Notes under the pieces: generated by a model
What the model saw: only the letters and a program-made list of their open reading frames with translations
Database searches by the model: none
What the model was told of the DNA's origin: nothing
Shown: positions 36,315 through 45,083 of the stretch, piece by piece
Layout: each line of letters begins with the position of its first letter
How positions within the stretch are numbered: the stretch's first letter is position 1
Assembly: GCA_030526195.1 (NCBI GenBank)
Contig: JAUNDG010000007.1
Location: 1 to 64,000, forward strand
DNA length: 64,000 nt
DNA from: Lachnospiraceae bacterium
Lineage (GTDB): Bacteria > Bacillota > Clostridia > Lachnospirales > Lachnospiraceae
Reading direction: 5' to 3'
Made by a program: the position numbers and the translations under genes

Positions 36315-37859
36315 ATGGCAGGTACCACATTTGCGGCGATCGACGTGGGCTCCTACAACGTGTCCATGGAGATCTTTCAGATCAGCCGTCAGTCCGGCAT
36401 GAAGACGCTCACCAAGGTCCGCAGCCGGGTTGAGCTGGGCCGTGACACTTATAATTTGAAAATGATTTCGCTGGAGCGCCTTCAGGAATTGATCGAAGTC
36501 CTCAAGGGGTATCAGCGCCTGATGGCTGAGTACGGGGTGGCGGGCTGCCGCGCCTGCGCCAAATCCGCCTTCCGTGAGGCCCGCAACAGCGTTGTTATCA
36601 TCGATGCCGTGTATCAGGCCACGGGCATCCGTATTGATGTGCTCTCCAATTCAGAGCAGCGGTTCCTGGGCTATAAGGCCATCGCTTCCAAGGGGGAGGA
36701 TTTCCGGGAATTTATTAAGGAAAGCACCGCCATTGTGGATCTGGGCGGCGGCTCCGTTCAGATTTCCATTTTTAATGAAGATTCTCTGGCGGTTACCCAG
36801 AACCTGATGATCGGGTCACTGCGCCTTCGGGAAAAACTGGCCGACATGGAAAGGCTGTCCCGTCATTACGACGAGCTGGTCACCGCCTTTGTGCAGAAGG
36901 AGCTGAAGCTCTTTAAACGGCTTTACCTCAAGGGTCGAAAGATCGACAACATCATTCTGGTGGGGGATTACTTCACGAACCTCATTTTCCAGAATGCCAA
37001 AAAGACCCGGCGCCTGGAAAGCCGGGAGCAGTTCATGGACTGGTACGACAAGATCATGAAGAAATCCCCGCGGCAGCTGGCAGACGATCTGTCGGTGGGC
37101 CTTGACATGGCGGAGGCGGTGGTCACATCGGCCATTTTGTACCGCCGCATCATCGAAGAACTGGGGGCCTCCATGATCTGGCTGCCGGGCATCGAGCTGA
37201 CCGACGGCATCGCTTATGACTATGCCAACCGGCTGAAGCTTCTGAAGGCCGGCCATAATTTCGATAAAGATGTCATCACCGCAGCCTATGAGATCGCGGA
37301 GCGTTACGGCAGCGACCGGGCGCATATCCGCTTTGTCAAGCAGGCGGCGGAGAAGATTTTCGACGCCATGAGTCGGGGCACCGGCCTGACAGACCGGGAT
37401 CGCCTCCTCCTGCGGACCGCCGCCATTTTACACAGCTGCGGCTGTTACATCAGCCGGACCCGCAGTGCGGAGTGCAGCTATGAGATCGTTCGCTCCACGG
37501 AGATCATCGGTCTGACAGAGGACGAGCGGGAAATGGTGGCCCGGCTGGTCAAATATGTTGACCGGCGTTTTGACTATGCCAAGGCGGCAGCGGGACAGAT
37601 CCTGTCACCGGAGCGCATCGTGGCGCTGGCCAAGCTCACCGCCATATTGCGTCTGGCCAACGCCCTTGATCAAAGCAGCACCCAGAAGGCCGCGGCCCTC
37701 AGCGCCAGGGTCCGGAACGGTGTGCTGGAGATCACGGTGGAAACACAGGAGGATTTCACTTTGGAAAATGGGTCTCTGGCCCGCGAGGTGGGATTCTTTA
37801 AGGAAGTCTGCTGTATGCAGGTCACATTGAAGCAGAAGGCAGGAAAGGGTAGAGCATGA
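36315..37859 (+). CDS. ppx: Ppx/GppA family phosphatase
   Basis: A 514-residue protein with the ASKHA-type exopolyphosphatase/pppGpp phosphatase fold: AAIDVGSYNVSMEIFQ at the start, KSAFREARN, and VDLGGGSVQIS near residue 140. A C-terminal HD-like domain (about 320-500) follows. The HD signature is altered: LHSCG near 370 where LHDIG is usual, and RSAECS where a His-rich motif is usual, so metal-dependent HD hydrolysis is unlikely. The gene overlaps ppk by ATGA, so polyphosphate turnover is the likely role, pppGpp being possible. Confidence 0.88.
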   Translation: MAGTTFAAIDVGSYNVSMEIFQISRQSGMKTLTKVRSRVELGRDTYNLKMISLERLQELIEVLKGYQRLMAEYGVAGCRACAKSAFREARNSVVIIDAVYQATGIRIDVLSNSEQRFLGYKAIASKGEDFREFIKESTAIVDLGGGSVQISIFNEDSLAVTQNLMIGSLRLREKLADMERLSRHYDELVTAFVQKELKLFKRLYLKGRKIDNIILVGDYFTNLIFQNAKKTRRLESREQFMDWYDKIMKKSPRQLADDLSVGLDMAEAVVTSAILYRRIIEELGASMIWLPGIELTDGIAYDYANRLKLLKAGHNFDKDVITAAYEIAERYGSDRAHIRFVKQAAEKIFDAMSRGTGLTDRDRLLLRTAAILHSCGCYISRTRSAECSYEIVRSTEIIGLTEDEREMVARLVKYVDRRFDYAKAAAGQILSPERIVALAKLTAILRLANALDQSSTQKAAALSARVRNGVLEITVETQEDFTLENGSLAREVGFFKEVCCMQVTLKQKAGKGRA

Positions 37860-40102
37860 CGGACATTAATTTCAATAATCCTTCATTTTACAGAAACCGT
37901 GAATTATCCTGGGTGGAATTTGATGCGCGGTGCCTCTCTGAGGCCCGGGACAAGGCGCTGGTGCCCCTCTTTGAGCGGCTGAAGTTCCTGTCCATCACCG
38001 CCTCCAACCTGGATGAATTCTTCATGATCCGGGTGGCCTCCCTGAAGGATCAGGTCCATGCCGGGTACGAAAAACCGGACATCGCCGGCCTGACCCCCAA
38101 GGCTCAGCTGGCGGCTCTGTCCGAGCGCACCCATGAGTTTGTCCGGGAGCAGTATTCCACCTACAACCGATCCCTTTTGCCGGCACTGAAGAAGGCCGGC
38201 CTCGAAGTGGTGCCCAGATACGAAGACCTGACGGAAGAGCAGAGTCATTTCCTTGACCGGTACTTTATGGATAACATTTACCCGGTCCTGACCCCCATGG
38301 CCGTGGATACCTCCCGGCCCTTCCCGCTGATTCGCAATAAGACCCTGAACATCGGGGCGCTGGTGGCGGCGAAGGACGGTTCGGAGCCCGGTCTTGGTCG
38401 TTCCGCCGGCAAGAAGAAAAAATCCGCCGCCAAAAATGTGGCGAAAAATGCCGAAGGCAAGGCCGGCAACAAGAAATCCGGTGATAATCGACCGCTGGAA
38501 TTTGCCACCGTTCAGGTGCCCTCCGTGCTGCCCCGTATCGTGGCGCTACCGGATGCCGCCGACGGTCACAAGGTGGTCATTCTTCTGGAGGAGGTCATTG
38601 AGCGCTACATCGGCCGTCTCTTCCAGCATTACGATGTCATCTGTGCCTACCCCTACCGCATCATGCGAAACGCCGATTTCAGTATCGATGAGGATGAGGC
38701 GGAGGACCTGCTGAAGGAGATCGAGAAGCTTCTGAAGAAGCGCCAGTGGGGCGAGGTTATCCGTCTTGAGGTGCCGGATGATATCGACAAACGGCTGCTG
38801 TCCATTCTGGTACAGGAGCTTGAAGTGGGCGAGGAGGACATTTTCCGCATCAACGGGCCTCTGGACCTGACCTTCCTTATGAAAATGTACGGCATGAAGG
38901 GCTTCGATGATTACAAGGCCCCGGCCTACAAGCCGGCCCCGCTGCCGGAGCTTGACAATGTGCCGGATATCTTCACGGCGATCCGTCGGAAGGATATCCT
39001 GATGCATCATCCCTACACCAGCTTTGATCCGGTGGTCCGGTTTGTGCAGGAAGCGGCCAAGGATCCGGCCGTTCTGGCCATCAAGCAGACCCTTTACCGT
39101 GTCAGCGGCGATTCTCCCATTGTGGCGGCGCTGGCTCAGGCGGCGGACAACGGCAAGCAGGTGTCGGTTCTGGTGGAACTGAAGGCCCGTTTCGACGAAG
39201 AGCACAACATTGAATGGGCGAAAATGCTGGAGAAGGCCGGCTGCCACGTCATTTACGGTCTGGTGGGCCTGAAGACTCACAGTAAGATCACCATGGTGGT
39301 GCGGTCCGAGGAGGACGGCATTCGCCGCTACGTCCATCTGGGCACCGGCAATTACAACGATTCCACAGCCCGGATCTACACCGACTTTGGTCTCTTTACC
39401 TGCGATGAAGCCGTGGGCGAGGATGCCACAGCCGTCTTCAATATGCTGTCAGGTTATTCCGAACCGGAGAAATGGAACCGCCTCCTGGTGGCGCCGCTCT
39501 GGATGAAGGATGACTTTGTGAAAATGATCGAGCGTGAAACCGCCGAAGCCAAAGCGGGTCGTGAGGCCTACATTCAGGCCAAGATCAACTCCCTGTGCGA
39601 TCCGGTCATTATGGCCAAGCTTTACGAGGCTTCCAATGCCGGTGTGCGCATCGACCTTCTGGTGCGCGGTATCTGCTGCCTGAAGGTGAACATCCCGGGC
39701 ATTTCCGATAATATCCACGTGCGGTCCATCGTCGGGGATTTCCTGGAACATTCCCGTGTCTTCCGTTTCTGTGACGGCGGTCGGGATTCCGTTTATATGG
39801 GCTCCGCCGACTGGATGCCCCGGAACCTGGACAGACGTGTGGAGGTGGTTTTCCCCATCACAGACGAGGATCTGAAGCGGGAAGCCATCCATGTGCTGGA
39901 AACCGAGTTTGCCGACAACGTGAAAGCCCATATCCTGCAGCCTGACGGCCGCTATGAAAAGGTGGACAAGCGTGGTCGCGTCCGCGTCCATTCCCAGGAG
40001 CAGTTTTGCAAAGAAGCCTGGGAACGGGTGCCCCGTCCTGTGGAGGTGACGGAGAGCCGCGTCTTTATTCCCGCCGAACCGGTGCGGGAGGATGAGGCGT
40101 AG
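37856..40102 (+). CDS. ppk1: Polyphosphate kinase PPK1
   Basis: Makes polyphosphate from ATP reversibly. The 748 residues show the N-terminal RELSWVEFDARCL start, the PLD-like catalytic domains, and the His in YVHLGTGNYNDST (about 491), which fits the phospho-histidine, and a second in EHSRVFRF (about 631). An unusual Lys/Ala/Gly-rich insert lies at about 173-211 (RSAGKKKKSAAKN...) between two strands of the N-terminal half where other PPK1 proteins have a short loop. It is coupled to the Ppx/GppA gene by ATGA. Confidence 0.94.
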   Translation: MTDINFNNPSFYRNRELSWVEFDARCLSEARDKALVPLFERLKFLSITASNLDEFFMIRVASLKDQVHAGYEKPDIAGLTPKAQLAALSERTHEFVREQYSTYNRSLLPALKKAGLEVVPRYEDLTEEQSHFLDRYFMDNIYPVLTPMAVDTSRPFPLIRNKTLNIGALVAAKDGSEPGLGRSAGKKKKSAAKNVAKNAEGKAGNKKSGDNRPLEFATVQVPSVLPRIVALPDAADGHKVVILLEEVIERYIGRLFQHYDVICAYPYRIMRNADFSIDEDEAEDLLKEIEKLLKKRQWGEVIRLEVPDDIDKRLLSILVQELEVGEEDIFRINGPLDLTFLMKMYGMKGFDDYKAPAYKPAPLPELDNVPDIFTAIRRKDILMHHPYTSFDPVVRFVQEAAKDPAVLAIKQTLYRVSGDSPIVAALAQAADNGKQVSVLVELKARFDEEHNIEWAKMLEKAGCHVIYGLVGLKTHSKITMVVRSEEDGIRRYVHLGTGNYNDSTARIYTDFGLFTCDEAVGEDATAVFNMLSGYSEPEKWNRLLVAPLWMKDDFVKMIERETAEAKAGREAYIQAKINSLCDPVIMAKLYEASNAGVRIDLLVRGICCLKVNIPGISDNIHVRSIVGDFLEHSRVFRFCDGGRDSVYMGSADWMPRNLDRRVEVVFPITDEDLKREAIHVLETEFADNVKAHILQPDGRYEKVDKRGRVRVHSQEQFCKEAWERVPRPVEVTESRVFIPAEPVREDEA

Positions 40103-40306
40103 TCGCTGATGCTGTGAAGGCGCCTCATGCCCATTTTCGAAAATGGGTTGACCGGCCGGCTCCGGGACTATCGCAGATAACGATGGTTCACATGCCGGCA
40201 GCATAGCAAGATGCAAGTATCTGCCTTACGCCGGCCTGTGTAAACGAAGGGACAAACAAAGTCGATGAAATGTCGGCGAAATGTGGACGAGTAGTCTGAA
40301 AAGCGG
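40103..40306. other. Intergenic stretch after ppk1 with an 18-bp palindrome
   Basis: No gene is evident. CCCATTTTCGAAAATGGG at 40130-40147 is a perfect palindrome, possibly a terminator without a T tract or a protein site. The remainder shows GCCGGC-type short repeats only. Confidence 0.45.
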
Positions 40307-40312
40307 TACAAT
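40284..40312 (+). promoter_or_regulatory. Possible promoter and long leader of the guanine deaminase gene
   Basis: TGGACG (40284-40289), a 17-base spacer and TACAAT (40307-40312) leave a leader of about 120 bases before ATG 40437. The leader holds a CCGGC-GCAT-GCCGG hairpin near 40363-40378. I found no match to the guanine riboswitch core, so regulation is open. Confidence 0.4.
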
Positions 40313-40436
40313 ATCAAGGAAATTATCGAAATCGACAGACGATGGATTGGGGTGTTTTAAGGCCGCCGGCGCATGCCGGACAATGCATTGTCTGCTGTGA
40401 AGGGACAGACTGGTTCTGCCCGGAAAGGGGTCCTGA

Positions 40437-41702
40437 ATGACAAGTAATTTTGTTTTAAAGGGCGGTGTGATCACCAGCCGCGATCTGCATCATCTTGACA
40501 GCTGGGAAGATGCCTATGTTGTCTGTGTCAACGGCTTATGTGAGGGCGTGTTCGAGGAACTGCCGGATAAGTACAAGGATTTACCGCTGATGGATCTGAC
40601 CGGCAAGATTATTATGCCGGGTCTCACAGACCTTCACACCCATGCCCCGCAGTACAATTTCCATGGAATCCAGAACGATCTGGAGCTTCTGGACTGGCTC
40701 AACACTTACACATTCCCGGAAGAAAGCAAGTTCAGCGATCCGGAATACGCTGAACGGTCCTATGACATTTTCGTTGAAAATATGTACATGAGCGCCACCA
40801 CCCGGGCGGTAGTCTTTGCCTCCATTCATGTGCCGGCCACTCACATCCTGATGGAACTGATGGAAGAGTCCGGTATCGTGTCCTACGTGGGTAAGGTCAA
40901 TATGGACCGCAACTCACCGGACAGCCTGATCGAAACGACAGAAGGCTCTCTGAAGGCCACACGGGAATGGCTGGCTGACTGCAACTATGACCACACCTAT
41001 CCGATCCTGACACCGCGTTTTACCCCCACCTGCTCCGATGAGCTGATGAGAGGGCTGAAAAAGATCGCCGATGAATACGGTCTGGCCATGCAGTCCCATC
41101 TTTCCGAAAATAAAAATGAGATCGCCTGGATCGCCGAGCTTCAGCCGGAGACCCATTTCACCGCAGAAGCCTTCTCTGAATTCGGGCTTTTCGGGCTGGA
41201 AGTGCCCACCGTTATGGCTCACTGTGTCTGGTCATCGGAGGAAGAAGTGCAGCTGATGAAACGGAATGGTGTCTATGTGGCCCATTGTCCCGAATCCAAT
41301 ATGAACCTGTCTTCAGGTATTGCCCCCATCCGTCATTACCTGGATGAAGGTGTCCATGTGGGTCTTGCCACAGACGGCCAGGCCTGCGGTTCCTTCTCTA
41401 TGTTTGATGCTATTAAGATGGCGGTGCAGGCCTCCAAGATGTATAATGTCCTTGTAGACAGCTCCAAGAAGGCCCTGACATTTGATGAGGCATTCTACCT
41501 TGCCTCTGAGGGTGGCGGCTCCTTCTTCGGCCGTGTGGGCGCTTTCAAGTCGGGGTATGAGTTCGATGCCGTTGTTATCGATGATGAACTCATGGAAACC
41601 ATGCGTGAAACCAACGTCCGAGACCGCGTGGAACGTATGGTCTACCACGGTGATGACCGCCAGGTCGTCAGCAAATTCGTCAGAGGCTGCATGATCTATT
41701 GA
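40437..41702 (+). CDS. guaD: Guanine deaminase
   Basis: Zinc amidohydrolase that converts guanine to xanthine and ammonia. The 421 residues carry PGLTDLHTHAPQY near residue 62-74, PRFTPTCSDELM (a guanine deaminase signature), QSHLSEN, VMAHCVW and ATDGQ, covering metal ligands and base contacts. AAAGGGG precedes the ATG. It opens the purine region: xanthine made here is the expected substrate of the hydroxylase encoded at 57484. It is separated from that operon by leftward genes, so regulation may be independent. Confidence 0.92.
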   Translation: MTSNFVLKGGVITSRDLHHLDSWEDAYVVCVNGLCEGVFEELPDKYKDLPLMDLTGKIIMPGLTDLHTHAPQYNFHGIQNDLELLDWLNTYTFPEESKFSDPEYAERSYDIFVENMYMSATTRAVVFASIHVPATHILMELMEESGIVSYVGKVNMDRNSPDSLIETTEGSLKATREWLADCNYDHTYPILTPRFTPTCSDELMRGLKKIADEYGLAMQSHLSENKNEIAWIAELQPETHFTAEAFSEFGLFGLEVPTVMAHCVWSSEEEVQLMKRNGVYVAHCPESNMNLSSGIAPIRHYLDEGVHVGLATDGQACGSFSMFDAIKMAVQASKMYNVLVDSSKKALTFDEAFYLASEGGGSFFGRVGAFKSGYEFDAVVIDDELMETMRETNVRDRVERMVYHGDDRQVVSKFVRGCMIY

Positions 41703-41794
41703 TCATGAGCGACAGAACAGGCACCGCAGTATTTTTTGCTGAAGCGTTCATACTGTAGAGCGAGTGGCGAAGAGGATAACGTGTCAAACAGCGT

Positions 41795-41887
41795 TTATCG
41801 GATAAAGCATGGCGCAGGCAAGTTTTCCGATAAGAGAATTATGATATGAAATAAACGACAGCCGTCTGAACTTTACGGCGGCTGTCG
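41795..41887. promoter_or_regulatory. Two inverted repeats before the 221-residue gene
   Basis: TTATCGGA (41795-41802) and TCCGATAA (41826-41833) form an 8-bp dyad. CGACAGCCG (41856-41864) and CGGCTGTCG (41879-41887) form a 9-bp hairpin followed by AAAAAA, 24 bases before the ATG. They may be an operator plus a leader hairpin, or a guaD terminator on the plus strand without a T run. Confidence 0.45.
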
Positions 41888-41911
41888 AAAAAATGCAGTT
41901 AGGAGATTGTT

Positions 41912-42577
41912 ATGGAACTGAAATTCGGTGGAGAAAGAAAAAAGACTGAGAGACAGCCCGGTATTGAAACCATGATGCTCACATGGCCGGAATGTCTGTA
42001 TCGTGAACGTGACGGCAAGATTCGTCTGGCATTGCTGGATGAAGCCGACCGTCAGGGACTGACACCGGAAGAGAATAAGGCCCGTCGCTATCTCCTGGAA
42101 AAGCGCTACGGCAAAACCACCAAGGACGGGACTCCTGATAAATATATGGGAGCCTGGCTTGAGGTGACATTTGCTTATGAAGGCCTGAAAAAGAAAAAAG
42201 AACCCTCAAAATCATCAGTCAAGAGCATTGATAAGATCCTGAAGAGCATCGGTCTTGATGCCTATGATTTTGGTGAGATGGGAGAGAAGGTGCTGTATGA
42301 TGAGCTTTATCATATGGCTGTGCTTTTCATCAACCTGAGCCTCGAAGACAAGCAGTACAGCTCTGTCATCCTGGGTTTTGGTCACATCAGCGAAGATAAG
42401 CTTCAGCGCAAGATTGCCCGTGATGTTGTGAAGACCGGTTATATTGTGCCGGAGGTTGTGAAATTTAAGCACTATGAGCTGTGGGAAAAAGCCGCTCTGG
42501 AAGCTTACGTCGATTACTTCCCGGATATGGAAGACTACATTGAAGGCCTGAAATCAGGCGAGATCACCATGAACTGA
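41912..42577 (+). CDS. Uncharacterised 221-residue protein in the purine region
   Basis: I do not recognise this family. It is a soluble, charged, mostly helical protein, with no signal peptide, membrane segment or metal motif visible. Segments worth noting are MMLTWPECLYRERDGK near the start, a Lys-rich linker (KKKKEPSKSS) near 95-105, and a C-terminal EAYVDYFPDMEDYIEGL. GGAGA lies 7 bases before the ATG and a strong terminator follows, so the frame is well supported. It sits between guanine deaminase and the convergent arcC operon, which suggests but does not prove a purine-related job. Confidence 0.75.
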   Translation: MELKFGGERKKTERQPGIETMMLTWPECLYRERDGKIRLALLDEADRQGLTPEENKARRYLLEKRYGKTTKDGTPDKYMGAWLEVTFAYEGLKKKKEPSKSSVKSIDKILKSIGLDAYDFGEMGEKVLYDELYHMAVLFINLSLEDKQYSSVILGFGHISEDKLQRKIARDVVKTGYIVPEVVKFKHYELWEKAALEAYVDYFPDMEDYIEGLKSGEITMN

Positions 42578-42592
42578 ATATGATATGACATT

Positions 42593-42629
42593 AAAACCCG
42601 CCATCATTTCAAAGATGGCGGGTTTTTTT
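42593..42629 (+). terminator. Intrinsic terminator after the 221-residue gene
   Basis: AAAACCCGCCATC pairs with GATGGCGGGTTTT over 13 bp with an 8-base loop and a seven-T tail. Confidence 0.92.
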
Positions 42630-42704
42630 GCAGGAGGAAAAGCCCCTCCTGCAAGCATGCGGATTCACTTGGCTCATCGGGGCAGGAGGAAAAGCCCCTC
42701 CTGC
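42630..42704. repeat. Duplicated hairpin and partial repeat copy F
   Basis: The hairpin GCAGGAGG...CCTCCTGC occurs twice (42630-42652 and 42682-42704) with the same AAAAGCC loop. Between them, 42651-42681 repeats the last part of the dispersed structured repeat (GCAAGCATGCGGATTCACTT and onward to CATCGG). The arrangement looks like a partial tandem duplication next to full copy E. Confidence 0.75.
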
Positions 42705-42720
42705 CAATATCCCTTCGGTA

Positions 42721-42824
42721 ACACCTCGATTCCGCGTTGCTTCATCTCGGTGATTACCGTTCGCCAAATGAATCCCTGCATGCAAGCATGCGGATTCACT
42801 TGGCTCATCGGGATAACAAAAAAA
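42721..42824. repeat. Dispersed structured repeat, copy E
   Basis: Full copy matching 32983-33083: starts ACACCTCGATTCC, contains CGGT-GATT-ACCG, and has a 13-bp stem GCCAAATGAATCC / GGATTCACTTGGC (one mismatch) around GCATGCAAGCATGC. It ends GGGATAACAAAA, where the minus-strand T tract of the arcC terminator lies, the same junction as copy D. Confidence 0.85.
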
Positions 42825-42849
42825 GAGGTATCGCTTTCGCGATACCTCT
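42817..42849 (-). terminator. Intrinsic terminator of the leftward arcC operon
   Basis: On the minus strand AGAGGTATCGC pairs with GCGATACCTCT over 11 bp around a GAAA loop, then eight T. It lies 36 bases past the arcC stop. Confidence 0.92.
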
Positions 42850-42885
42850 CATTATATTCGGTTCAAAACGAACCGATCACAGCAA

Positions 42886-43830
42886 TCAATCGTGAATGCA
42901 AGTACCTGTTTCGCCTCTGACACCGGCTTTTGCCTTTTCAAGGAGAGTGATCAGAGCTTCACGACCCGGCTTGGAAGAAGCGAAGTCGATAGCAGCTGAT
43001 ACCTTCGGCAGCATGGAGCCCGGAGCGAAATGGCCTTCTTCGCAGAGAGCCTTAGCTCTTTCAACTGAAAGGTCAGTCAGCCATTCTTCATTTTCTTTTC
43101 TGAAGTTGATGGCAACCTTCTCAACAGCTGTCAGGATCATAAGGACGTCAGCATCAAGTTCTTTAGCCAGCAGACAGGAAGCGAAGTCCTTATCGATAAC
43201 GGCTGAAGCACCTGTTAACTTGTGACCTTCACGGAAGACCGGGATACCGCCGCCACCGCAGCAGATAACCACACGACCGGAGTCAACAAGAGCGGAGATA
43301 ACATCCATTTCGACGATTTCCTGCGGCTTCGGAGAAGCCACAACACGACGATAACCACGGCCGGCATCTTCCTTCATGATATAGCCGTATTTTTCGGCTA
43401 CAGCGTCAGCATCTTCCTTGGAAAGGAATTTGCCGATCGGCTTTGTCGGATTCTGGAAAGCCGGGTCATTCTTGTCAACAACGACCTGAGTGACGATAGT
43501 ACATACCGGTTTGTAAAGGATACCTCTGTCAGCCAGTTCTTCACGAATGGCATTCTGAAGGTCATAACCGATATAAGCCTGGCTCATAGCACCGCATACT
43601 GAGAATGGTGTGGCAGACTGTGTCGGATCTTCGTGTGTTAATGCTGTCATGGCATTGTTGATCATACCGACCTGCGGACCATTGCCGTGGACGATAACGA
43701 CCTGATGACCTTCAGCAATAAGATCGACCAGAGCAGAAGCTGTTGTTTTAACAGCTTCCATCTGTTCATGGAGCGTGTTGCCCAGGGCGTTTCCGCCCAG
43801 AGCAACAACGATACGTTTTGTTTTAAACAT
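42886..43830 (-). CDS. arcC: Carbamate kinase
   Basis: Transfers phosphate from carbamoyl phosphate to ADP, leaving CO2 and ammonia; a substrate-level ATP source. The 314 residues show VVALGGNALG, VIVHGNGPQVG, VCCGGGGIPV and the family Lys/Asp positions. GGAGG lies 10 bases before the ATG. It is last in the leftward operon dpaL-ygeY-ygeW-arcC, where it would consume carbamoyl phosphate released by YgeW. E. coli has the same gene (yqeA) in its comparable cluster. No arginine deiminase gene is near, so an arginine pathway role is less likely. Confidence 0.93.
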   Translation of the reverse strand: MFKTKRIVVALGGNALGNTLHEQMEAVKTTASALVDLIAEGHQVVIVHGNGPQVGMINNAMTALTHEDPTQSATPFSVCGAMSQAYIGYDLQNAIREELADRGILYKPVCTIVTQVVVDKNDPAFQNPTKPIGKFLSKEDADAVAEKYGYIMKEDAGRGYRRVVASPKPQEIVEMDVISALVDSGRVVICCGGGGIPVFREGHKLTGASAVIDKDFASCLLAKELDADVLMILTAVEKVAINFRKENEEWLTDLSVERAKALCEEGHFAPGSMLPKVSAAIDFASSKPGREALITLLEKAKAGVRGETGTCIHD

Positions 43831-43853
43831 GAGAGGCTAACCTCCGTCTCGGA

Positions 43854-45053
43854 TTAGTTTTTGTGGATACGGGCTGTGCCTTCAGCTTCCAGATCTTTGA
43901 GCAGCTTAACCGGATCAGCAAACTTCTCAAGGACGATCATAGCAGCGATAACATACGGTTTGAAGGAAGCTTCTTTGTACAGCGGATCACGATAACGATC
44001 GAATACGGAAGCGTCAACTTCGCCTTCTTCACAGCTTACGCCTGTGATGTCAGCCGGCAGGCAGTGCAGATACAGAGCTTTGCCGTCTTTTGTTGTAGCC
44101 ATAAGTTCTTCAGAGCATGTCCAATCTTTGTGTTCAGCGTTCTGAGCAAGAAGTTCTTTTTCAAGAGCCTTGATGCCTTCCAGATCGCCTTCGCCGTACA
44201 GATTAGTTCTCTTTTCCATAGCAGCGAACGGAGCCCAGCTCTTCGGATAAACGATATCAGCATCTTTGAAAGCTTCAGCCATGCTGTTTGTCTTTGTGAA
44301 GGAACCACCGCAAGCAGCAGCGTTCTTCTTAGCAACTTCTTCAACTTCCGGCATGATGTCATAGCCTTCCGGATGAGCCAGAACGACGTTAGCACCAAGA
44401 CGTGTGAACAGACCAACAGCACCCTGCGGAACTGAGAGCGGTTTGCCGTATGACGGTGAGTAAGCCCATGTCATAGCGATCTTCTTGCCCTTGATATTTT
44501 CGATGCCGCCGAATTCATGGATGATGTGAAGTGTATCAGCCATGATCTGTGTCGGATGGTCGATGTCGCACTGCAGGTTAACCAGAGTCGGTCTCTGTTC
44601 CAGAACGCCAGCCTTGTAGCCTTCTTCAACAGCTTCTGTTACTTCGTGCATGTAAGCGTTGCCCTTGCCGATGTACATATCGTCACGGATACCGATAACG
44701 TCAGCCATGAAGGAGATCATGTTAGCTGTTTCACGAACTGTTTCGCCGTGAGCAACCTGAGATTTGCCTTCGTCAAGATCCTGAACTTCCAGACCCAGAA
44801 GGTTGCAAGCAGAAGCGAAGGAGAAACGTGTTCTTGTAGAGTTATCACGGAACAGAGAAATGCCAAGACCTGAATCGAAGACCTTTGTAGAGATGTTGCG
44901 TTCGCGCAGGTTGCGAAGAGCATCAGCTACTGTCCAAACAGCCATGATTTCATCATCTGTCTTTTCCCATGTCAGGAAGAAGTCGTTCAGATACATGTTC
45001 TTGATGTCAAGAGATTCAAGTTTTGTCATTAATTCAGCAAAATTTGTGTTCAT
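43854..45053 (-). CDS. ygeW: YgeW family knotted carbamoyltransferase
   Basis: A 399-residue member of the aspartate/ornithine carbamoyltransferase superfamily. The carbamoyl phosphate site is LFRDNSTRTRFSF and a second motif is DEGKSQVAHGETVRETANM, features of the YgeW group rather than OTCase; HCLPAD is also present. The natural amino substrate is not settled; in purine clusters the enzyme is thought to free carbamoyl phosphate from a ureido intermediate. TTAGGAG precedes the ATG. It sits between ygeY and arcC, which fits that flow. Threonine codons are mostly ACA/ACT, as in the neighbouring catabolic genes. Confidence 0.9.
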   Translation of the reverse strand: MNTNFAELMTKLESLDIKNMYLNDFFLTWEKTDDEIMAVWTVADALRNLRERNISTKVFDSGLGISLFRDNSTRTRFSFASACNLLGLEVQDLDEGKSQVAHGETVRETANMISFMADVIGIRDDMYIGKGNAYMHEVTEAVEEGYKAGVLEQRPTLVNLQCDIDHPTQIMADTLHIIHEFGGIENIKGKKIAMTWAYSPSYGKPLSVPQGAVGLFTRLGANVVLAHPEGYDIMPEVEEVAKKNAAACGGSFTKTNSMAEAFKDADIVYPKSWAPFAAMEKRTNLYGEGDLEGIKALEKELLAQNAEHKDWTCSEELMATTKDGKALYLHCLPADITGVSCEEGEVDASVFDRYRDPLYKEASFKPYVIAAMIVLEKFADPVKLLKDLEAEGTARIHKN

Positions 45054-45083
45054 TTTTTTCTCCTAAATATAAAACATATGTCA

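Noticed and set aside
40313..40436. Guanine (purine) riboswitch before guaD
   Set aside because: The conserved core loops of the purine aptamer were not found in either the leader of guaD or the other purine genes.
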